In this document: piece after piece, positions 1-11,274 of the stretch | How the letters are laid out: the number at the start of each line of letters is the position of its first letter | Numbering within the stretch: position 1 is the first letter of the stretch | Source of the DNA: Pseudophaeobacter sp. | GTDB lineage: Bacteria; Pseudomonadota; Alphaproteobacteria; Rhodobacterales; Rhodobacteraceae | Length of the DNA: 64,000 nt | Reading direction: 5' to 3' | NCBI GenBank assembly: GCA_027019165.1 | Contig: JALUXC010000012.1 | Location: 248,001-312,000 of the forward strand | The notes under the pieces: generated by a model | The model's input: the letters and a program-made list of their open reading frames with translations, nothing else | The model's database searches: none | What the model was told of the DNA's origin: nothing | Position numbers and translations under genes: made by a program

Positions 1-17
1 ACACCAAGGTTCTGGGC

Positions 18-1040
18 ATGAAGCTGGACATGATTTACCCGGCTGATGATCCGCGTATCGGGGTGTTTTCGGGCCATGGGCTGCGCCTCAGGATCGAACG
101 CGGAGCCACCGAAGCCCCCGGTACCCTGCGGATCCTGACCGACGACCCCGACGGGTTTGCAGACGGCAAACGCAGTCTGACTGCGCCTAATGGCACCAGG
201 ATCGAGATCGAAGACCGCAATCCGCCCATGGTGATGCCCGAAACGGTGCATTCCTTCGTGGTGCGCAGGCTGAAAGATCAGGCACCCTGGATCATTGGCC
301 GCGCAGGCATGCACTACCGCGATCTGGTGCCGGACCGCTTGGGCGGGTCGATCATTGCGAGCCACATCCGCATTCCCGATGGTGGGCCTGTGCCGGATAT
401 GGTGCATTTCCACCGGGTCGGCTTTCAGCTGATCTTTTGCATTCATGGCTGGGTCGACGTGGTCTACGAGGATCAGGGCGAGAAGATGCGCCTTACGGCG
501 GGCGATTGCTTCATCCAGCCGCCCGAGATCCGCCACCGGGTGCTTGAGGCCAGCGATAACGTGCAGGTGATCGAGATCGGCGTTCCGGCAGAGCATGTGA
601 CCGAGATCGACCATGAGATGACCCTGCCGACCCCCCACTATCGCCCGGACCGCGAATGGCAGGGGCAGCGTTTCGTCTACAATCAGGCCGCAGGCGCAGA
701 TTGGGTGCCGTTCCGCCTGCCGGGCTTCATCTGCCGCGACACCACCATCAACGCAAACACCAAGGGTGTCGCTTCGGTTCAGGTGGTGCGCCCTGCAGAA
801 GGAGGGGGCGCCGGAAACAGCACCTGGGCCAGCCATGACACGGATATCCTGTTCACCTTTGTCATGGCGGGCAGCGTCACCCTTCACGGCGAGGGGCGGG
901 AGCCCTATGCGCTGGAAAGTGGCGATGCCTTTGTGATACCGCCCGCCATGAAAACCCGTCTGAGTGACGCTTCGGAAGATCTGGAACTTCTGGAGGTCAG
1001 CCTGCCGGGACGATTCACCACAAGCCTGGAGACATCATGA
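18..1040 (+). CDS. cupin domain-containing protein (two cupin modules; the frame is open to the window edge, so the true start may be upstream)
   Basis: ORF; cupin-like segments DCFIQPPEIRHRV and DAFVIPPAMKTRL; ends overlapping the cdd start. Confidence 0.75.
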   Translation: MKLDMIYPADDPRIGVFSGHGLRLRIERGATEAPGTLRILTDDPDGFADGKRSLTAPNGTRIEIEDRNPPMVMPETVHSFVVRRLKDQAPWIIGRAGMHYRDLVPDRLGGSIIASHIRIPDGGPVPDMVHFHRVGFQLIFCIHGWVDVVYEDQGEKMRLTAGDCFIQPPEIRHRVLEASDNVQVIEIGVPAEHVTEIDHEMTLPTPHYRPDREWQGQRFVYNQAAGADWVPFRLPGFICRDTTINANTKGVASVQVVRPAEGGGAGNSTWASHDTDILFTFVMAGSVTLHGEGREPYALESGDAFVIPPAMKTRLSDASEDLELLEVSLPGRFTTSLETS

Positions 1041-1429
1041 GCCTGAAAGACGCCGCAACCGCCGTTCGTGAAAATGCCCATGCGCCTTATTCCAATTTCA
1101 AGGTCGGGGCCGCCATCCGCGCCGCCTCGGGCACGGTCTATGTGGGCTGCAACGTGGAAAACGCGGCCTACCCGGAAGGCACCTGCGCCGAGGCGGGTGC
1201 CATTGCTGCCATGGTCGCCGCTGGCGAGAAAGAACTGACCGAGGTCTATGTGATCGCGGATTGCCCTCAGCCGGTGCCGCCTTGCGGAGGCTGCCGCCAG
1301 AAACTGGCGGAATTCGGCGCGGGCGATGTGCCGGTGACCATGGGCACCACCCGCGGCGCCGAGCGTGCCAGTACCATTGCCGACCTCTTGCCGGGTGCGT
1401 TTGAAACCAGCTTCATGGAGGGCAAGTAA
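1037..1429 (+). CDS. cdd: cytidine deaminase
   Basis: ORF; NVENAAYPEGTCAEAGAI and PCGGCRQKLAEF zinc-site motifs; operon with deoA/deoB. Confidence 0.95.
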   Translation: MSLKDAATAVRENAHAPYSNFKVGAAIRAASGTVYVGCNVENAAYPEGTCAEAGAIAAMVAAGEKELTEVYVIADCPQPVPPCGGCRQKLAEFGAGDVPVTMGTTRGAERASTIADLLPGAFETSFMEGK

Positions 1430-1435
1430 CCCGCA

Positions 1436-2740
1436 ATGGATGCGCGCGCGATCAATGCCGCCCTGCGCCGGGGCGAAACGCCAAAGGATGCCGATCTCAG
1501 CTGGTTTGCCAAAGGTCTGGCCAATGGCGATGTCAGTGATGCTCAGGCCGGGGCCTTTGCCATGGCGGTCTGCCTACAAGGGCTCAGTCCCGAAGGGCGC
1601 CGGGCCCTGACGCTTGCCATGCGCGACAGCGGCGATGTGTTGACATGGGATCTGGACGGGCCGGTGCTCGACAAGCACTCCACTGGCGGGGTGGGGGATT
1701 GCGTATCGCTTCTGTTGGCGCCTGCGCTGGCGGAATGTGGGTCTTATGTGCCGATGATTTCGGGGCGCGGCCTCGGGCATACGGGCGGCACGCTTGACAA
1801 GATGGAAGCGATCCCCGGCGTCTCAACCAACGTCAGCGAAGAGCGCCTGCACGAGATGATGCGCGATGTGGGCTGCGCCATCGTTGGGGCAACCTCGCAG
1901 ATCGCCCCGGCCGACAAGCGCCTATATGCGATCCGCGATGTGACAGCCACGGTCGAGAGCCTTGATCTGATCACCGCCTCGATCCTCTCCAAGAAACTCG
2001 CCGCCAGTCCCGATGCGCTGGTTCTGGATGTAAAAGTCGGCTCTGGCGCCTTCATGAAATCCGTTGATGACGCGCGCGCCTTGGCGCAGTCATTGGTCGA
2101 TACGGCCAATGCGGCGGGCTGTCCGACTTCGGCGCTGATCTCCGATATGAACCAGCCGCTTGCGCCTGCGCTTGGTAATGCCCTTGAGGTGGCTGAAGTC
2201 ATGCGTGTTCTGACGGGTGAGACCTCTGGCCCGCTGGCCGAGATCACCGTTGCGCTTGGCGCGGTTCTGCTGGTGCAGGCCGGATTGGCGGAAACGCAGG
2301 AGGCTGCTGCCGAGCGCCTGATTGCGATCCTGAGCGATGGCCGCGCCGCGCGCCGGTTCGAGGCGATGGTGGCGGCCATGGGCGGGCCCGGCGATTTTGC
2401 CACGGGCTGGCGGCGCGTCCTGCCCGAAGCCAGCGTGATCCGCGAGGTCACAGCCCCAAGGGCAGGCTACATCAGCGCCATGGATGGAGAGGCGCTCGGC
2501 CTCGCCGTGGTACGCCTCGGCGGCGGGCGTATGGTAGAAAGCGATCAGGTGGATCCGGCGGTTGGCCTGTCCGATATTCTGCCGCTCGGCACCAAGGTCG
2601 CGCGCGGCACGCCGCTGGCGCGCATTCATGCCGCCCGCGAAGATGCCGCAGAGCGCGCCGCCGCCGAGGTTCTGGCCGCGATCACCATTGCAGGTCAGGC
2701 ACCGGATCTGCCGCCGCTTATCCACGAAAGGATCACCTGA
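1436..2740 (+). CDS. deoA: thymidine phosphorylase
   Basis: ORF; DKHSTGGVGD and SGRGLGHTGGTLDKMEAIPG signatures. Confidence 0.96.
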   Translation: MDARAINAALRRGETPKDADLSWFAKGLANGDVSDAQAGAFAMAVCLQGLSPEGRRALTLAMRDSGDVLTWDLDGPVLDKHSTGGVGDCVSLLLAPALAECGSYVPMISGRGLGHTGGTLDKMEAIPGVSTNVSEERLHEMMRDVGCAIVGATSQIAPADKRLYAIRDVTATVESLDLITASILSKKLAASPDALVLDVKVGSGAFMKSVDDARALAQSLVDTANAAGCPTSALISDMNQPLAPALGNALEVAEVMRVLTGETSGPLAEITVALGAVLLVQAGLAETQEAAAERLIAILSDGRAARRFEAMVAAMGGPGDFATGWRRVLPEASVIREVTAPRAGYISAMDGEALGLAVVRLGGGRMVESDQVDPAVGLSDILPLGTKVARGTPLARIHAAREDAAERAAAEVLAAITIAGQAPDLPPLIHERIT

Positions 2741-3954
2741 TGGCGCGGGCCTTTCTCGTGGTGATGGACTCGGTTGGCATCGGCGGCGCGCCCGATGCGG
2801 ATCGCTTTTTCAATGGTGATCTGCCAGATATCGGCGCCAACACTCTGGCCCATATCGCCCAGGCCTGCGCCGAAGGGCGCGCCGAAGAGGGGCGCAGCGG
2901 GCCGCTGAACCTGCCCAATCTGGATCGGCTGGGGCTGGGCTCTGCCATGCGGCTGGCTTCATCCGTGCCCTTTCCGGGGTTGGATGCCACGCCAGAAGGC
3001 CTGTGGGGCTGCGCCGCCGAGGTCAGTCCCGGCAAGGATACGCCCTCCGGTCATTGGGAGCTGGCGGGCTTGCCGGTGCCCTGGAACTGGCATTTCTTTC
3101 CCGATGCGATCCCGGCCTTTCCCGCGGATCTCAGCGCCTTTGTGGCTGGGGCGGCGGGCGCGCCAGGCATTCTTGGCGACTGTCACGCCTCAGGCACCGA
3201 GATCATCGCGCGCCACGGGGCCGAGCACATGAAGACCGGCGCGCCGATCTGCTATACCTCTGCGGACAGCGTGTTCCAGATAGCTGCGCATGAAGAGACA
3301 TTCGGCCTTGAGCGGCTTTTGGAGCTGTGCCGCACTGTCGCGCCGCGCCTGCATGAGATGAAGGTGGGCCGGGTGATTGCGCGTCCCTTTGTCGGCACAC
3401 CCGAGACGGGCTTTACCCGCACCACCAACCGCCGTGATTTTGCGATTGCGCCGCCAGCAAAGCTGCTGACGAACTGGGTGCAGGAGGCCGGGGGCAAGGT
3501 CCATGCCATCGGCAAGATCGGCGATATCTTTACCATGAGCGGCATCGATACCCTGAAAAAGGGCAGCGATGCGGATCTGATGGAGCATCTGTCTGAGGCC
3601 ATAGAGACGGCCGAAGAGGGCAGCCTTACCTTTGCCAATTTTGTGGAGTTCGACAGTCTTTATGGGCACCGGCGCGACATCTCTGGCTATGCCCGCGCGC
3701 TGGAATGGTTCGACGCGAAGATCGGGAAACTGCTGCCGCGCCTGCGGAGCGGCGACATCATGGTTCTGACGGCAGATCACGGTAATGATCCGTCGTGGCC
3801 AGGCACCGATCACACCCGCGAACAGGTGCCTGTTCTGATTGCAGGCTCGGGGCAGGCGGGCAGCATCGGCGCCCGCACCTTCGCCGATGTGGGCATGTCG
3901 GTTGCCGCGCATCTTGGCATACCCGGCGCAGGGCCCGGACGCAGCTTTCTGTGA
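2740..3954 (+). CDS. deoB: phosphopentomutase
   Basis: [18 protein letters not shown]-terminus and [19 protein letters not shown] motif; overlaps deoA stop. Confidence 0.96.
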   Translation: MARAFLVVMDSVGIGGAPDADRFFNGDLPDIGANTLAHIAQACAEGRAEEGRSGPLNLPNLDRLGLGSAMRLASSVPFPGLDATPEGLWGCAAEVSPGKDTPSGHWELAGLPVPWNWHFFPDAIPAFPADLSAFVAGAAGAPGILGDCHASGTEIIARHGAEHMKTGAPICYTSADSVFQIAAHEETFGLERLLELCRTVAPRLHEMKVGRVIARPFVGTPETGFTRTTNRRDFAIAPPAKLLTNWVQEAGGKVHAIGKIGDIFTMSGIDTLKKGSDADLMEHLSEAIETAEEGSLTFANFVEFDSLYGHRRDISGYARALEWFDAKIGKLLPRLRSGDIMVLTADHGNDPSWPGTDHTREQVPVLIAGSGQAGSIGARTFADVGMSVAAHLGIPGAGPGRSFL

Positions 3955-4033
3955 TCGCTTTCCCGTTCCGGCTTGCCTGCCCGGGGCAAGGGCGCATAAG
4001 AGGGTGCAAAGATTTCTGCAGGAGAATGCCGTC

Positions 4034-4666
4034 ATGTCCGAACATCTGACCGTTGTCGATCACCCGCTGGTGCAGCACAAACTGACCCTGATGCGGGACA
4101 AGGGCACTTCGACCGCAGGCTTTCGGCGCCTTCTGCGCGAGATCACCCAGCTTTTGGCCTATGAGATCACCCGCGAGATGCCGCTGACCACCACCACCAT
4201 CGACACGCCGATGGAAGAGATGGAAGCGCCGATCCTGGCAGGCAAGAAACTGGCGCTGGTATCGATCCTGCGCGCAGGCAATGGCATGCTGGACGGGGTT
4301 TTGGAACTGATCCCTTCGGCCCGGGTCGGCTTTGTCGGTCTTTACCGAGATGAAGAGACGCTCCAGCCGGTGCAATACTACTTTAAAGCGCCCGAAAGCC
4401 TGAAAGATCGTCTTGTGATCGCGGTTGATCCGATGTTGGCCACCGGCAATTCCTCGGCGGCGGCGATTGACCTGTTGAAAGAGGCGGGTGCAAACAATAT
4501 CCGCTTCCTGTGCCTTCTGGCCGCGCCCGAGGGTGTTGCCCGCATGAAAGAGGCGCATCCGGATGTTCCGATCGTCACCGCCTCCCTTGATCGCGAGCTC
4601 AATGAGAAGGGCTACATCATGCCCGGTCTGGGCGATGCGGGCGACCGTATGTTCGGCACCAAGTAA
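4034..4666 (+). CDS. upp: uracil phosphoribosyltransferase
   Basis: Internal ATG of ORF 3839-4666; [18 protein letters not shown] and [19 protein letters not shown] loop. Confidence 0.96.
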   Translation: MSEHLTVVDHPLVQHKLTLMRDKGTSTAGFRRLLREITQLLAYEITREMPLTTTTIDTPMEEMEAPILAGKKLALVSILRAGNGMLDGVLELIPSARVGFVGLYRDEETLQPVQYYFKAPESLKDRLVIAVDPMLATGNSSAAAIDLLKEAGANNIRFLCLLAAPEGVARMKEAHPDVPIVTASLDRELNEKGYIMPGLGDAGDRMFGTK

Positions 4667-4825
4667 GCACCAATCGGCGTCCGGAGCTTCCGGGCGCCGC
4701 AGCCGCATTCCAGCCTGCTGTGAGGCGGCAACAGTTTCAGGCATTGGCGGCAGATTGTCTCTTGGCCGGGTTTACTCAAAATTCATTTTCAGGCATCGTG
4801 CGCCCATATGTTGTGGGGCTCAGTC

Positions 4826-6178
4826 ATGAGAATAACAAGAATTGTCGCGCTCGCCATCATTGCAGGCACCATTGGGATGAACGGCGGAACCGAAGGGGCA
4901 GCAGCTCAAACTCTGCGCGCCTCCAGCCCGCCTGCCGAAATTCCGCCTGCGTCCTACAAGGGCAAACAATACGTAGATAGCCGGGGATGTATCTATATTC
5001 GGGCCGGAATCGATGGGAACGTGAATTGGGTGCCGCGGGTGACGCGCAGCCGCAAGCAACTGTGCGGCTACCAGCCCACAACGGTTGAAGGTGCGGCTGC
5101 GGCGGGCAATCAAAATCGTCCTGCGTTCGAAATGATAACTCTGCCCGAGGCGCAGCGCCCAAGTTCGGTGCCTGACACAGCATCCGCAAAGGCGGCCTTG
5201 ACGCAGCCTTCAGTGACCGCCAGCCGCCCGCCTTCGGCTCCATCGATGGTGACCACCGCCAAGCCGCGTCGCACGGCAAACACCACAAGCGCAAATCCGT
5301 CTCGCGTGACCACGGCAGCGCCGCGCAAGGTGATCAAATCTGTGCCAGTGGCACCAGCCCCTGCGCCAGTGATCGAAGCCCCTGCGTCGTCCGGCTGCGC
5401 CGGTGCCTCTGCGCTTAGTCAGCAATATATCAACAACGGGCCAGGGGTGCGTTGCGGCCCGCAGCCTGAGTCTCCCGTGACCTATGGGCGCGGAGACCAC
5501 AATTCCTCGCTGCTGCTGGCACCCAATACGCGGATTGTTCCGACCCATGTGTATCAGGATCGGCGCTCCAGCGCCGATATTTCCATTCCCGCTGGCTATC
5601 GCGCAGTGTGGGACGATGATCGTCTGAATCCCCATCGGGCAGAGCGTACCGCAGCTGCTGCCCTAGTGAGTGCGCATTCCACCGTTCCGCCGGGGTACAT
5701 ACAGGTCGAGCGCGGGGATGACCGGATGAACGCCATGCGCGGGGTCGGAACGCCCAGCGGGGATGCGCAAATGGCTGAGATTTGGACCAATACGGTGCCG
5801 CGCAAACTGGTGCAAAGGCCGGTGGATCGCCAGACCGTGCGCCTTGGGGGGACAGAAGCGCGCAGCGCAGCCGAGGCTCAAGGTCCTTTGATCCTGCGTC
5901 TGTCGACCCGGTCCGATCCGAATGCGTCGGCGACGGAAACACCCGCTCCACGCCGCTATGTGCGGGCGGCTACTTTTGCAGATCCAGAAGCCGCGCGGGC
6001 TGCCGCGCAGGTCTTGGCGGCTCGCACGGGGCTACCGGTGCGTCTTGGCAGCGTCACGCGCAAGGGGCAGAGCTTCAAGGTGGTTCTTGCGGGGCCGTTT
6101 TCCGACGGCGGCAGCGGCGAAGCGGCCCTGAACGCGGTGCAGGATGCAGGCTTCCCCAAAGCGCGCCTCAGCAAATAA
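4826..6178 (+). CDS. SPOR-domain exported protein
   Basis: ORF (alternative ATG 4808); signal-peptide-like N-terminus; C-terminal SPOR-like repeat (YVRAATFADPEAARAAAQVLAARTGLPVRLG...KVVLAGPF). Confidence 0.75.
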   Translation: MRITRIVALAIIAGTIGMNGGTEGAAAQTLRASSPPAEIPPASYKGKQYVDSRGCIYIRAGIDGNVNWVPRVTRSRKQLCGYQPTTVEGAAAAGNQNRPAFEMITLPEAQRPSSVPDTASAKAALTQPSVTASRPPSAPSMVTTAKPRRTANTTSANPSRVTTAAPRKVIKSVPVAPAPAPVIEAPASSGCAGASALSQQYINNGPGVRCGPQPESPVTYGRGDHNSSLLLAPNTRIVPTHVYQDRRSSADISIPAGYRAVWDDDRLNPHRAERTAAAALVSAHSTVPPGYIQVERGDDRMNAMRGVGTPSGDAQMAEIWTNTVPRKLVQRPVDRQTVRLGGTEARSAAEAQGPLILRLSTRSDPNASATETPAPRRYVRAATFADPEAARAAAQVLAARTGLPVRLGSVTRKGQSFKVVLAGPFSDGGSGEAALNAVQDAGFPKARLSK

Positions 6179-6200
6179 TATCGTCGTCGGGGAGGCGCGC

Positions 6201-6782
6201 CTAGCGGGTCAGCACCAAGGCGCCGTTCTGGATTTCGATACGGGACCACCGGTGCAGATAGCCCATGCCCAAAAGCGATTTCTCCATGTCGCTGCTGTTC
6301 ACCCAGACCCTTACGCCCTTGTCGACAATGCCGCCAAGGGACATCTCATCCACCCAGGTCGAGGCAGTGCTCACTTCGCCGTTCGCTGTCTGAGCCCGTC
6401 CCAGATAGGCGAGGCTGCCGGTGTCGATCCCGGCACGCTCGGCATCTTTCCGGCTCAGAACAACCTGGCTGGCGCCTGTGTCCACCAGGAAATTCACCGG
6501 CGCGCCATTCACTGAAAGGGTGAGATAATAGTGCCCATCCGGCGCCAGCGGCACCTCAACCCGGCCCTGATCCGTTATGACGCTTTGCTGGGGCATGACG
6601 GTCTGGCGAATATCGCCCCAAAGCCCATAGGCGGCAATGACACCCAGAAAGATAAAGGCCCAGATCGCGAGCGATTGCACCGTTTTGCCAAGCGACTGGC
6701 GGTTCTGGACAAAGACCCAGGACCCCACTGCCAGAAGCAGAAGAACCAGATAGATGATGCGTGCGGTGTCCATATCGCTCAT
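6201..6782 (-). CDS. TIGR02281-like retropepsin-family aspartic protease (membrane anchored)
   Basis: ORF; VDTGASQVVLS active-site motif, N-terminal TM helices. Confidence 0.85.
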   Translation of the reverse strand: MSDMDTARIIYLVLLLLAVGSWVFVQNRQSLGKTVQSLAIWAFIFLGVIAAYGLWGDIRQTVMPQQSVITDQGRVEVPLAPDGHYYLTLSVNGAPVNFLVDTGASQVVLSRKDAERAGIDTGSLAYLGRAQTANGEVSTASTWVDEMSLGGIVDKGVRVWVNSSDMEKSLLGMGYLHRWSRIEIQNGALVLTR

Positions 6783-6841
6783 GCGCGTCCCTCCTGCTCC
6801 TTGATGTAGGAAGTCTGAACCGGGTTCCTAGCCCTTGGGGC

Positions 6842-7468
6842 CTAGCCAGCGGCAAAACCAAAGGCACGCAGCCCATCCAGCACGAATTGCACCGACAGCG
6901 CGGCCAAGAGCATCCCCAACAGGCGCGTGACCACGTTGATCCCGGTCTTGCCCAAAAGACGTTCCAGCACGCCGGAGACCATGAACATCACCAGCATCAG
7001 GGCCAGCACGGCGAGCACAATGCTCATCACCAGGGCAAAGCCCTCGATCCCCGGCTTTTGACCGGCCAGGAGGATCACCGTAGCGATCGAGCCGGGGCCG
7101 GCAATCAGCGGGATCGAGATGGGAAAGACCGACGGGTCATCCACTTCGGTGGCTTCCTCGCCCTGATGCTCCCGCCGTTTGGTGCGCCGCTCGAACAACA
7201 TGTCGAGCGCGGTCAGGAACAACAGGATGCCGCCCGCCACCCGAAAGGCGGGCATGGAGATACCGACAAAGGCCAGAACCGCCTCCCCGAACAGGGTAAA
7301 GAGCGCGAGGATAAAGGTCGCCGTCAACGACGCGCGGATCGCAACGCCGCGCCGCTCCCGCGCGGTCATGCCTTGGGTCAGCGCCAGAAAGATCGGAGTA
7401 AGGCCAATCGGGTCGATGATCACAAAAAGCGTGACAAAGGAGGTGATCAGAAAGGCCGTGTCGATCAT
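6842..7468 (-). CDS. MarC family membrane protein
   Basis: ORF; IDPIGLTPIFLALTQG and PLIAGPGSIATVILL motifs. Confidence 0.9.
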   Translation of the reverse strand: MIDTAFLITSFVTLFVIIDPIGLTPIFLALTQGMTARERRGVAIRASLTATFILALFTLFGEAVLAFVGISMPAFRVAGGILLFLTALDMLFERRTKRREHQGEEATEVDDPSVFPISIPLIAGPGSIATVILLAGQKPGIEGFALVMSIVLAVLALMLVMFMVSGVLERLLGKTGINVVTRLLGMLLAALSVQFVLDGLRAFGFAAG

Positions 7469-9318
7469 AGGGCCTCGGCCTTCTCCAGTTTCTCAAGGGC
7501 GCGCATCCACAGGGTCTCGGCCCGCTCCAATGCGTCTATCACCTCGGCGTGCTTGGCCTGCCAGACGCGGGCCTCGTCCTTTTTCTCTGCCTCGTAAAGT
7601 TCCGGGTCGGCCAGCTTGATGTCCAGCTTGTCCTTCATCTCGGTCAGCTTGGTGACGCGATCTTCGGCTTTGCGCGCCTCGGACCGCAAGGCCAGCATCG
7701 CATCGCGCGAGGGGCGTTTGGGCTTTGGCTTTGGAGCCGCCGCTTTCGGGGCCGGTTTGTCCTTTTCCAGAAGAAGCGCGCGGTAGGAGGCAAGATCGCC
7801 TTCATATGGCGCCACGGTCCCCTTGGATACCAGCCAGAGCCGGTCTGCCACGAGGCTCAGAAGGTGCATATCATGGCTCACCAGGATCACGGCGCCGGTA
7901 TAGGCGGTCAGCGCCTCGACCAAGGCCTCACGGCTTTCGATGTCGAGGTGGTTGGTCGGCTCGTCGAGGATCAGCAGATGCGGCGCGTCCAGCGTGGCAA
8001 GGAGCAGTGACAGACGTGCCTTTTGCCCGCCCGAGAGGCGGCGGACCTCGGTATCGGCCTGATTTGCACCCAGACCGAATCCCGCAAGGCGGGCACGCAG
8101 TTTCGCCTGTCCTTCCTCGGGGCGTTCGCGTTGCAGGTGTTGCAGCGGTGTTTCGTCGATGTAAAGCTCGTCCACCTGATGCTGGGCAAAAAAGCCGATG
8201 CGCAGCTTGCCCGAGCGGGTGATCTTGCCCGACATCGGCTTGAGCCGGTCCGACAGCAGTTTTGACAGGGTCGATTTGCCCTCACCGTTTTTGCCCAAAA
8301 GCGCGATGCGGTCGTCCTGATCGATGCGCAGATTGAGGCGCGAGAGGATCACGGTGTCGCCATAGCCGACTGATCCGCCCTCCATGGCGATGATCGGCGG
8401 TGACAGCTCTTCGGGTTCGGGAAAAGTGAAGACAGTGCGCGCCGCATCTTCGGGGGCGCGGATGGTCTCCATCTTCTCCAGCATCTTGACCCGGCTTTGC
8501 GCCTGTTTGGCCTTGCTGGCCTTGGCCTTGAACCGGTCGACAAAGGCCTGCAGGTGGGCGCGCTGTGCCTCTTGTTTCTTGGCCGCCGCGGCCTGATTGG
8601 CCCGGTTGGCGGCGCGTTGGCGGGCGAACTGGTCGTAGTTGCCGCCATAGTAGATCAGCCCGCGATCCTCCAGATGCAGGATGCCACCGACCGAGCGGTT
8701 CAAGAGCTCGCGGTCGTGGCTGATGATGATCACCGTATGGGGGTATTTCACCAGATAGGCTTCTAGCCACAGCGCGCCTTCCAGATCCAGATAGTTGGTC
8801 GGCTCATCGAGCAGCAAGAGATCCGGCTGCGAGAACAGGACCGCCGCCAGGGCCACCCGCATCCGCCAGCCGCCCGAGAAATCGGCGCAGGGGCGCTGTT
8901 GCGCCTCTTCGTCAAAGCCGAGACCTTTGAGGATCGAGGCGGCGCGCGCCTCAGCCGACCATGCGTCGATATCGGCAAGGCGCGTCTGCACCTCAGCAAT
9001 GCGGGCGGGGTCGGTCGCGGTTTCAGCCTCTGCCATCAAAGCGGCGCGTTCGGTATCGGCTGCCAGAACCGTGTTGATCAGCGAGATATCCGAGGCGGGC
9101 GCCTCCTGCGCGATGCCGCCGATCCGCGCCTTCGAGGGCAGGGTGATGCTGCCCCCCTCAAGCGACAGCTCGCCCTTGATCAGGCGAAAGAGCGTGGTCT
9201 TGCCGGTCCCGTTGCGCCCCACAAGGCCCACCTTGTGGCCGGTGGGAATGGTGGCGCTGGCCCCGTCGAACAGGGGGCGGCCTTCAACCGAATAGGTAAT
9301 GTCTTGAATGCGTAACAT
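7465..9318 (-). CDS. ABC-F family ATP-binding protein
   Basis: ATG at 9318 within ORF 7465-9468; two Walker A (GRNGTGKTT, GKNGEGKST) and two signature motifs (FSGGWRMR, LSGGQKARL). Confidence 0.93.
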   Translation of the reverse strand: MLRIQDITYSVEGRPLFDGASATIPTGHKVGLVGRNGTGKTTLFRLIKGELSLEGGSITLPSKARIGGIAQEAPASDISLINTVLAADTERAALMAEAETATDPARIAEVQTRLADIDAWSAEARAASILKGLGFDEEAQQRPCADFSGGWRMRVALAAVLFSQPDLLLLDEPTNYLDLEGALWLEAYLVKYPHTVIIISHDRELLNRSVGGILHLEDRGLIYYGGNYDQFARQRAANRANQAAAAKKQEAQRAHLQAFVDRFKAKASKAKQAQSRVKMLEKMETIRAPEDAARTVFTFPEPEELSPPIIAMEGGSVGYGDTVILSRLNLRIDQDDRIALLGKNGEGKSTLSKLLSDRLKPMSGKITRSGKLRIGFFAQHQVDELYIDETPLQHLQRERPEEGQAKLRARLAGFGLGANQADTEVRRLSGGQKARLSLLLATLDAPHLLILDEPTNHLDIESREALVEALTAYTGAVILVSHDMHLLSLVADRLWLVSKGTVAPYEGDLASYRALLLEKDKPAPKAAAPKPKPKRPSRDAMLALRSEARKAEDRVTKLTEMKDKLDIKLADPELYEAEKKDEARVWQAKHAEVIDALERAETLWMRALEKLEKAEAL

Positions 9319-9441
9319 ATCCGCGCTCATAACAGAGGCGTTGAGGGCAAACCAGCGCGATTGCACGCGGCGTTGGACTGGTCCTTGCCGGAGGTGCGTG
9401 CTAGCTGGATCACATTGATACCTTTCCTTCGGTGATCTTCC

Positions 9442-10644
9442 ATGCGTCCTGCGCAAACCGCCCCTCATATCGTCACGCTGATCTTTGGCACCGCCTTGTC
9501 GGTGCTCTCGCTCAATATGTTCCTGCCGTCGCTGGCGCGGATCGGAGAGGATTTTGGGGCCGATTACGGCCTCGTGAACCTGTCGATTGCCGGATATCTG
9601 GCGATCTCTGCGGTGTTGCAGCTGGTGATGGGGCCGCTCTCGGACCGGTTCGGGCGACGCCCGATCATGCTGTGGTCGATACTGGTCTTTGTCCTCGCCT
9701 CAATAGGTTGTGCTTTGGCGGAATCGATCTGGGTGTTTCTTGGCTTTCGCTTGCTGCAAGGTGCGGTGGTGGCGGGGCAGGTGGTCTCGCGCGCGGCGAT
9801 CCGCGACATGCACAGCGCCGAAGAGGCCGCCAGCAAGATGGGCTATATCTCTATGGCGATGGCGCTGGCGCCGATGCTTGGGCCAATGCTCGGTGGCTTT
9901 CTTGAGATGGCCTTTGGCTGGCGGGCGGGCTTTGTCCTCTACACGGTCCTCGGCCTTGGTATGCTGGCACTGGCCTGGGGCGACTGGGGCGAAACCAACT
10001 CCAACCAGTCGGCCACCTTTGGCGCACAGATGCGCACCTATCCTGAGCTGCTGACCTCGCGACGTTTCTGGGGCTACAGCCTGTGTGTTGCCTTCTCAAT
10101 CGGTGGGTTCTTCGCCTTTATCACCGGTGCGCCTTTGGTCGCAGCGGCATGGTTCGACCTGAGCCCCGCCATGGTGGGGCTTGGGATCGGGATCATCACC
10201 AGTGGGTTTATGGTGGGCAATTTCATCACCGGGCGGGTGGCGGGGCGGGTGCCGCTGCTGACGCTGATCATCGCAGGGCGCATCAGCGCGACTATTGGCC
10301 CGCTGGGCGGTCTGCTCCTCTTTGCGCTGGGGCTTGGCTCTGTTCCCGTTTTCTTTGGCGCGGCGATCCTGGTGGGGTTTGGCAATGGGCTTACCATCGC
10401 GAATGCCAGCGCCGGCCTGATGTCGGTGCGCCCGCATCTGGCGGGAAGCGCCTCGGGCCTGTCGGGGGCGCTGGCGGTGGCGCTTGGCGCCGTCGTTACT
10501 TCCCTGACGGGTGCCCTTGTGGAGCCGACGTTTGCTCCCTTCACGGTCATGGGCATCATCCTGTGTTCCAGCATTCTGGCTCTGTCTTCGGCGCTTTATG
10601 TGCGCTGGGTGGATCTGCGCGAGCCTCTGCCGGACACCGTCTGA
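9442..10644 (+). CDS. MFS multidrug transporter, Bcr/CflA-like
   Basis: ORF; 12-TM pattern; GPLSDRFGRRPIMLW motif. Confidence 0.88.
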   Translation: MRPAQTAPHIVTLIFGTALSVLSLNMFLPSLARIGEDFGADYGLVNLSIAGYLAISAVLQLVMGPLSDRFGRRPIMLWSILVFVLASIGCALAESIWVFLGFRLLQGAVVAGQVVSRAAIRDMHSAEEAASKMGYISMAMALAPMLGPMLGGFLEMAFGWRAGFVLYTVLGLGMLALAWGDWGETNSNQSATFGAQMRTYPELLTSRRFWGYSLCVAFSIGGFFAFITGAPLVAAAWFDLSPAMVGLGIGIITSGFMVGNFITGRVAGRVPLLTLIIAGRISATIGPLGGLLLFALGLGSVPVFFGAAILVGFGNGLTIANASAGLMSVRPHLAGSASGLSGALAVALGAVVTSLTGALVEPTFAPFTVMGIILCSSILALSSALYVRWVDLREPLPDTV

Positions 10645-10778
10645 ACCCATCGCAGCAGAAACGCCCGGCCAAGGGCAACTCGGCCCTTCCCAAGCGCGCG
10701 CAGGCATGTTACCCGGCGCGCGAGATATCCGGCGCGGGATTTTCCCCAGCGCCTGCACTTTGAAATGGAGAACGCCCG

Positions 10779-11201
10779 ATGGCTCTGGAACGCACCTTTT
10801 CGATCATCAAGCCCGATGCAACCCGCCGCAACCTGACCGGCGCAATCAACGCCAAGTTCGAAGAAGCTGGCCTGCGCATTGTCGCTCAGAAACGCATTCA
10901 CCTGACCAAGGCACAGGCAGGCAAGTTCTACGAAGTGCACGCCGAGCGTCCCTTCTATGACGAACTGTGCGAATTCATGTCCTCCGCGCCGATCGTGTGC
11001 CAGGTTCTGGAAGGCGAAGGCGCCATCGCGAAAAACCGCGAGATCATGGGCGCGACCAACCCCGCAGACGCGGCTCCCGGCACCATCCGCGCCGAATTCG
11101 CAGAATCTGTTGGCGAAAACTCGGTTCACGGCTCCGACGCGCCGGAAACCGCTGCGGTTGAAATCGCATACTTCTTCTCCGGTCTGGAACTGGTCGGCTA
11201 A
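10779..11201 (+). CDS. ndk: nucleoside diphosphate kinase
   Basis: [16 protein letters not shown] and [19 protein letters not shown] active-site motif. Confidence 0.97.
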   Translation: MALERTFSIIKPDATRRNLTGAINAKFEEAGLRIVAQKRIHLTKAQAGKFYEVHAERPFYDELCEFMSSAPIVCQVLEGEGAIAKNREIMGATNPADAAPGTIRAEFAESVGENSVHGSDAPETAAVEIAYFFSGLELVG

Positions 11202-11228
11202 GCCGGACCTGTCCTGATCAGGAATTTG

Positions 11229-11258
11229 GGCCGCGCGGGGAAACCTGCGCGGCCTTTT
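11229..11258 (+). terminator. Rho-independent terminator downstream of ndk
   Basis: GGCCGCGC-loop-GCGCGGCC followed by TTTT. Confidence 0.85.
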
Positions 11259-11274
11259 CGTTTGTCTGGAGGTC

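Noticed and set aside
1744-2725. Long antisense ORFs within deoA (also inside deoB, ABC-F and the hybrid kinase)
   Set aside because: High-GC shadow ORFs with repetitive Arg/Ala composition opposite well-identified genes.
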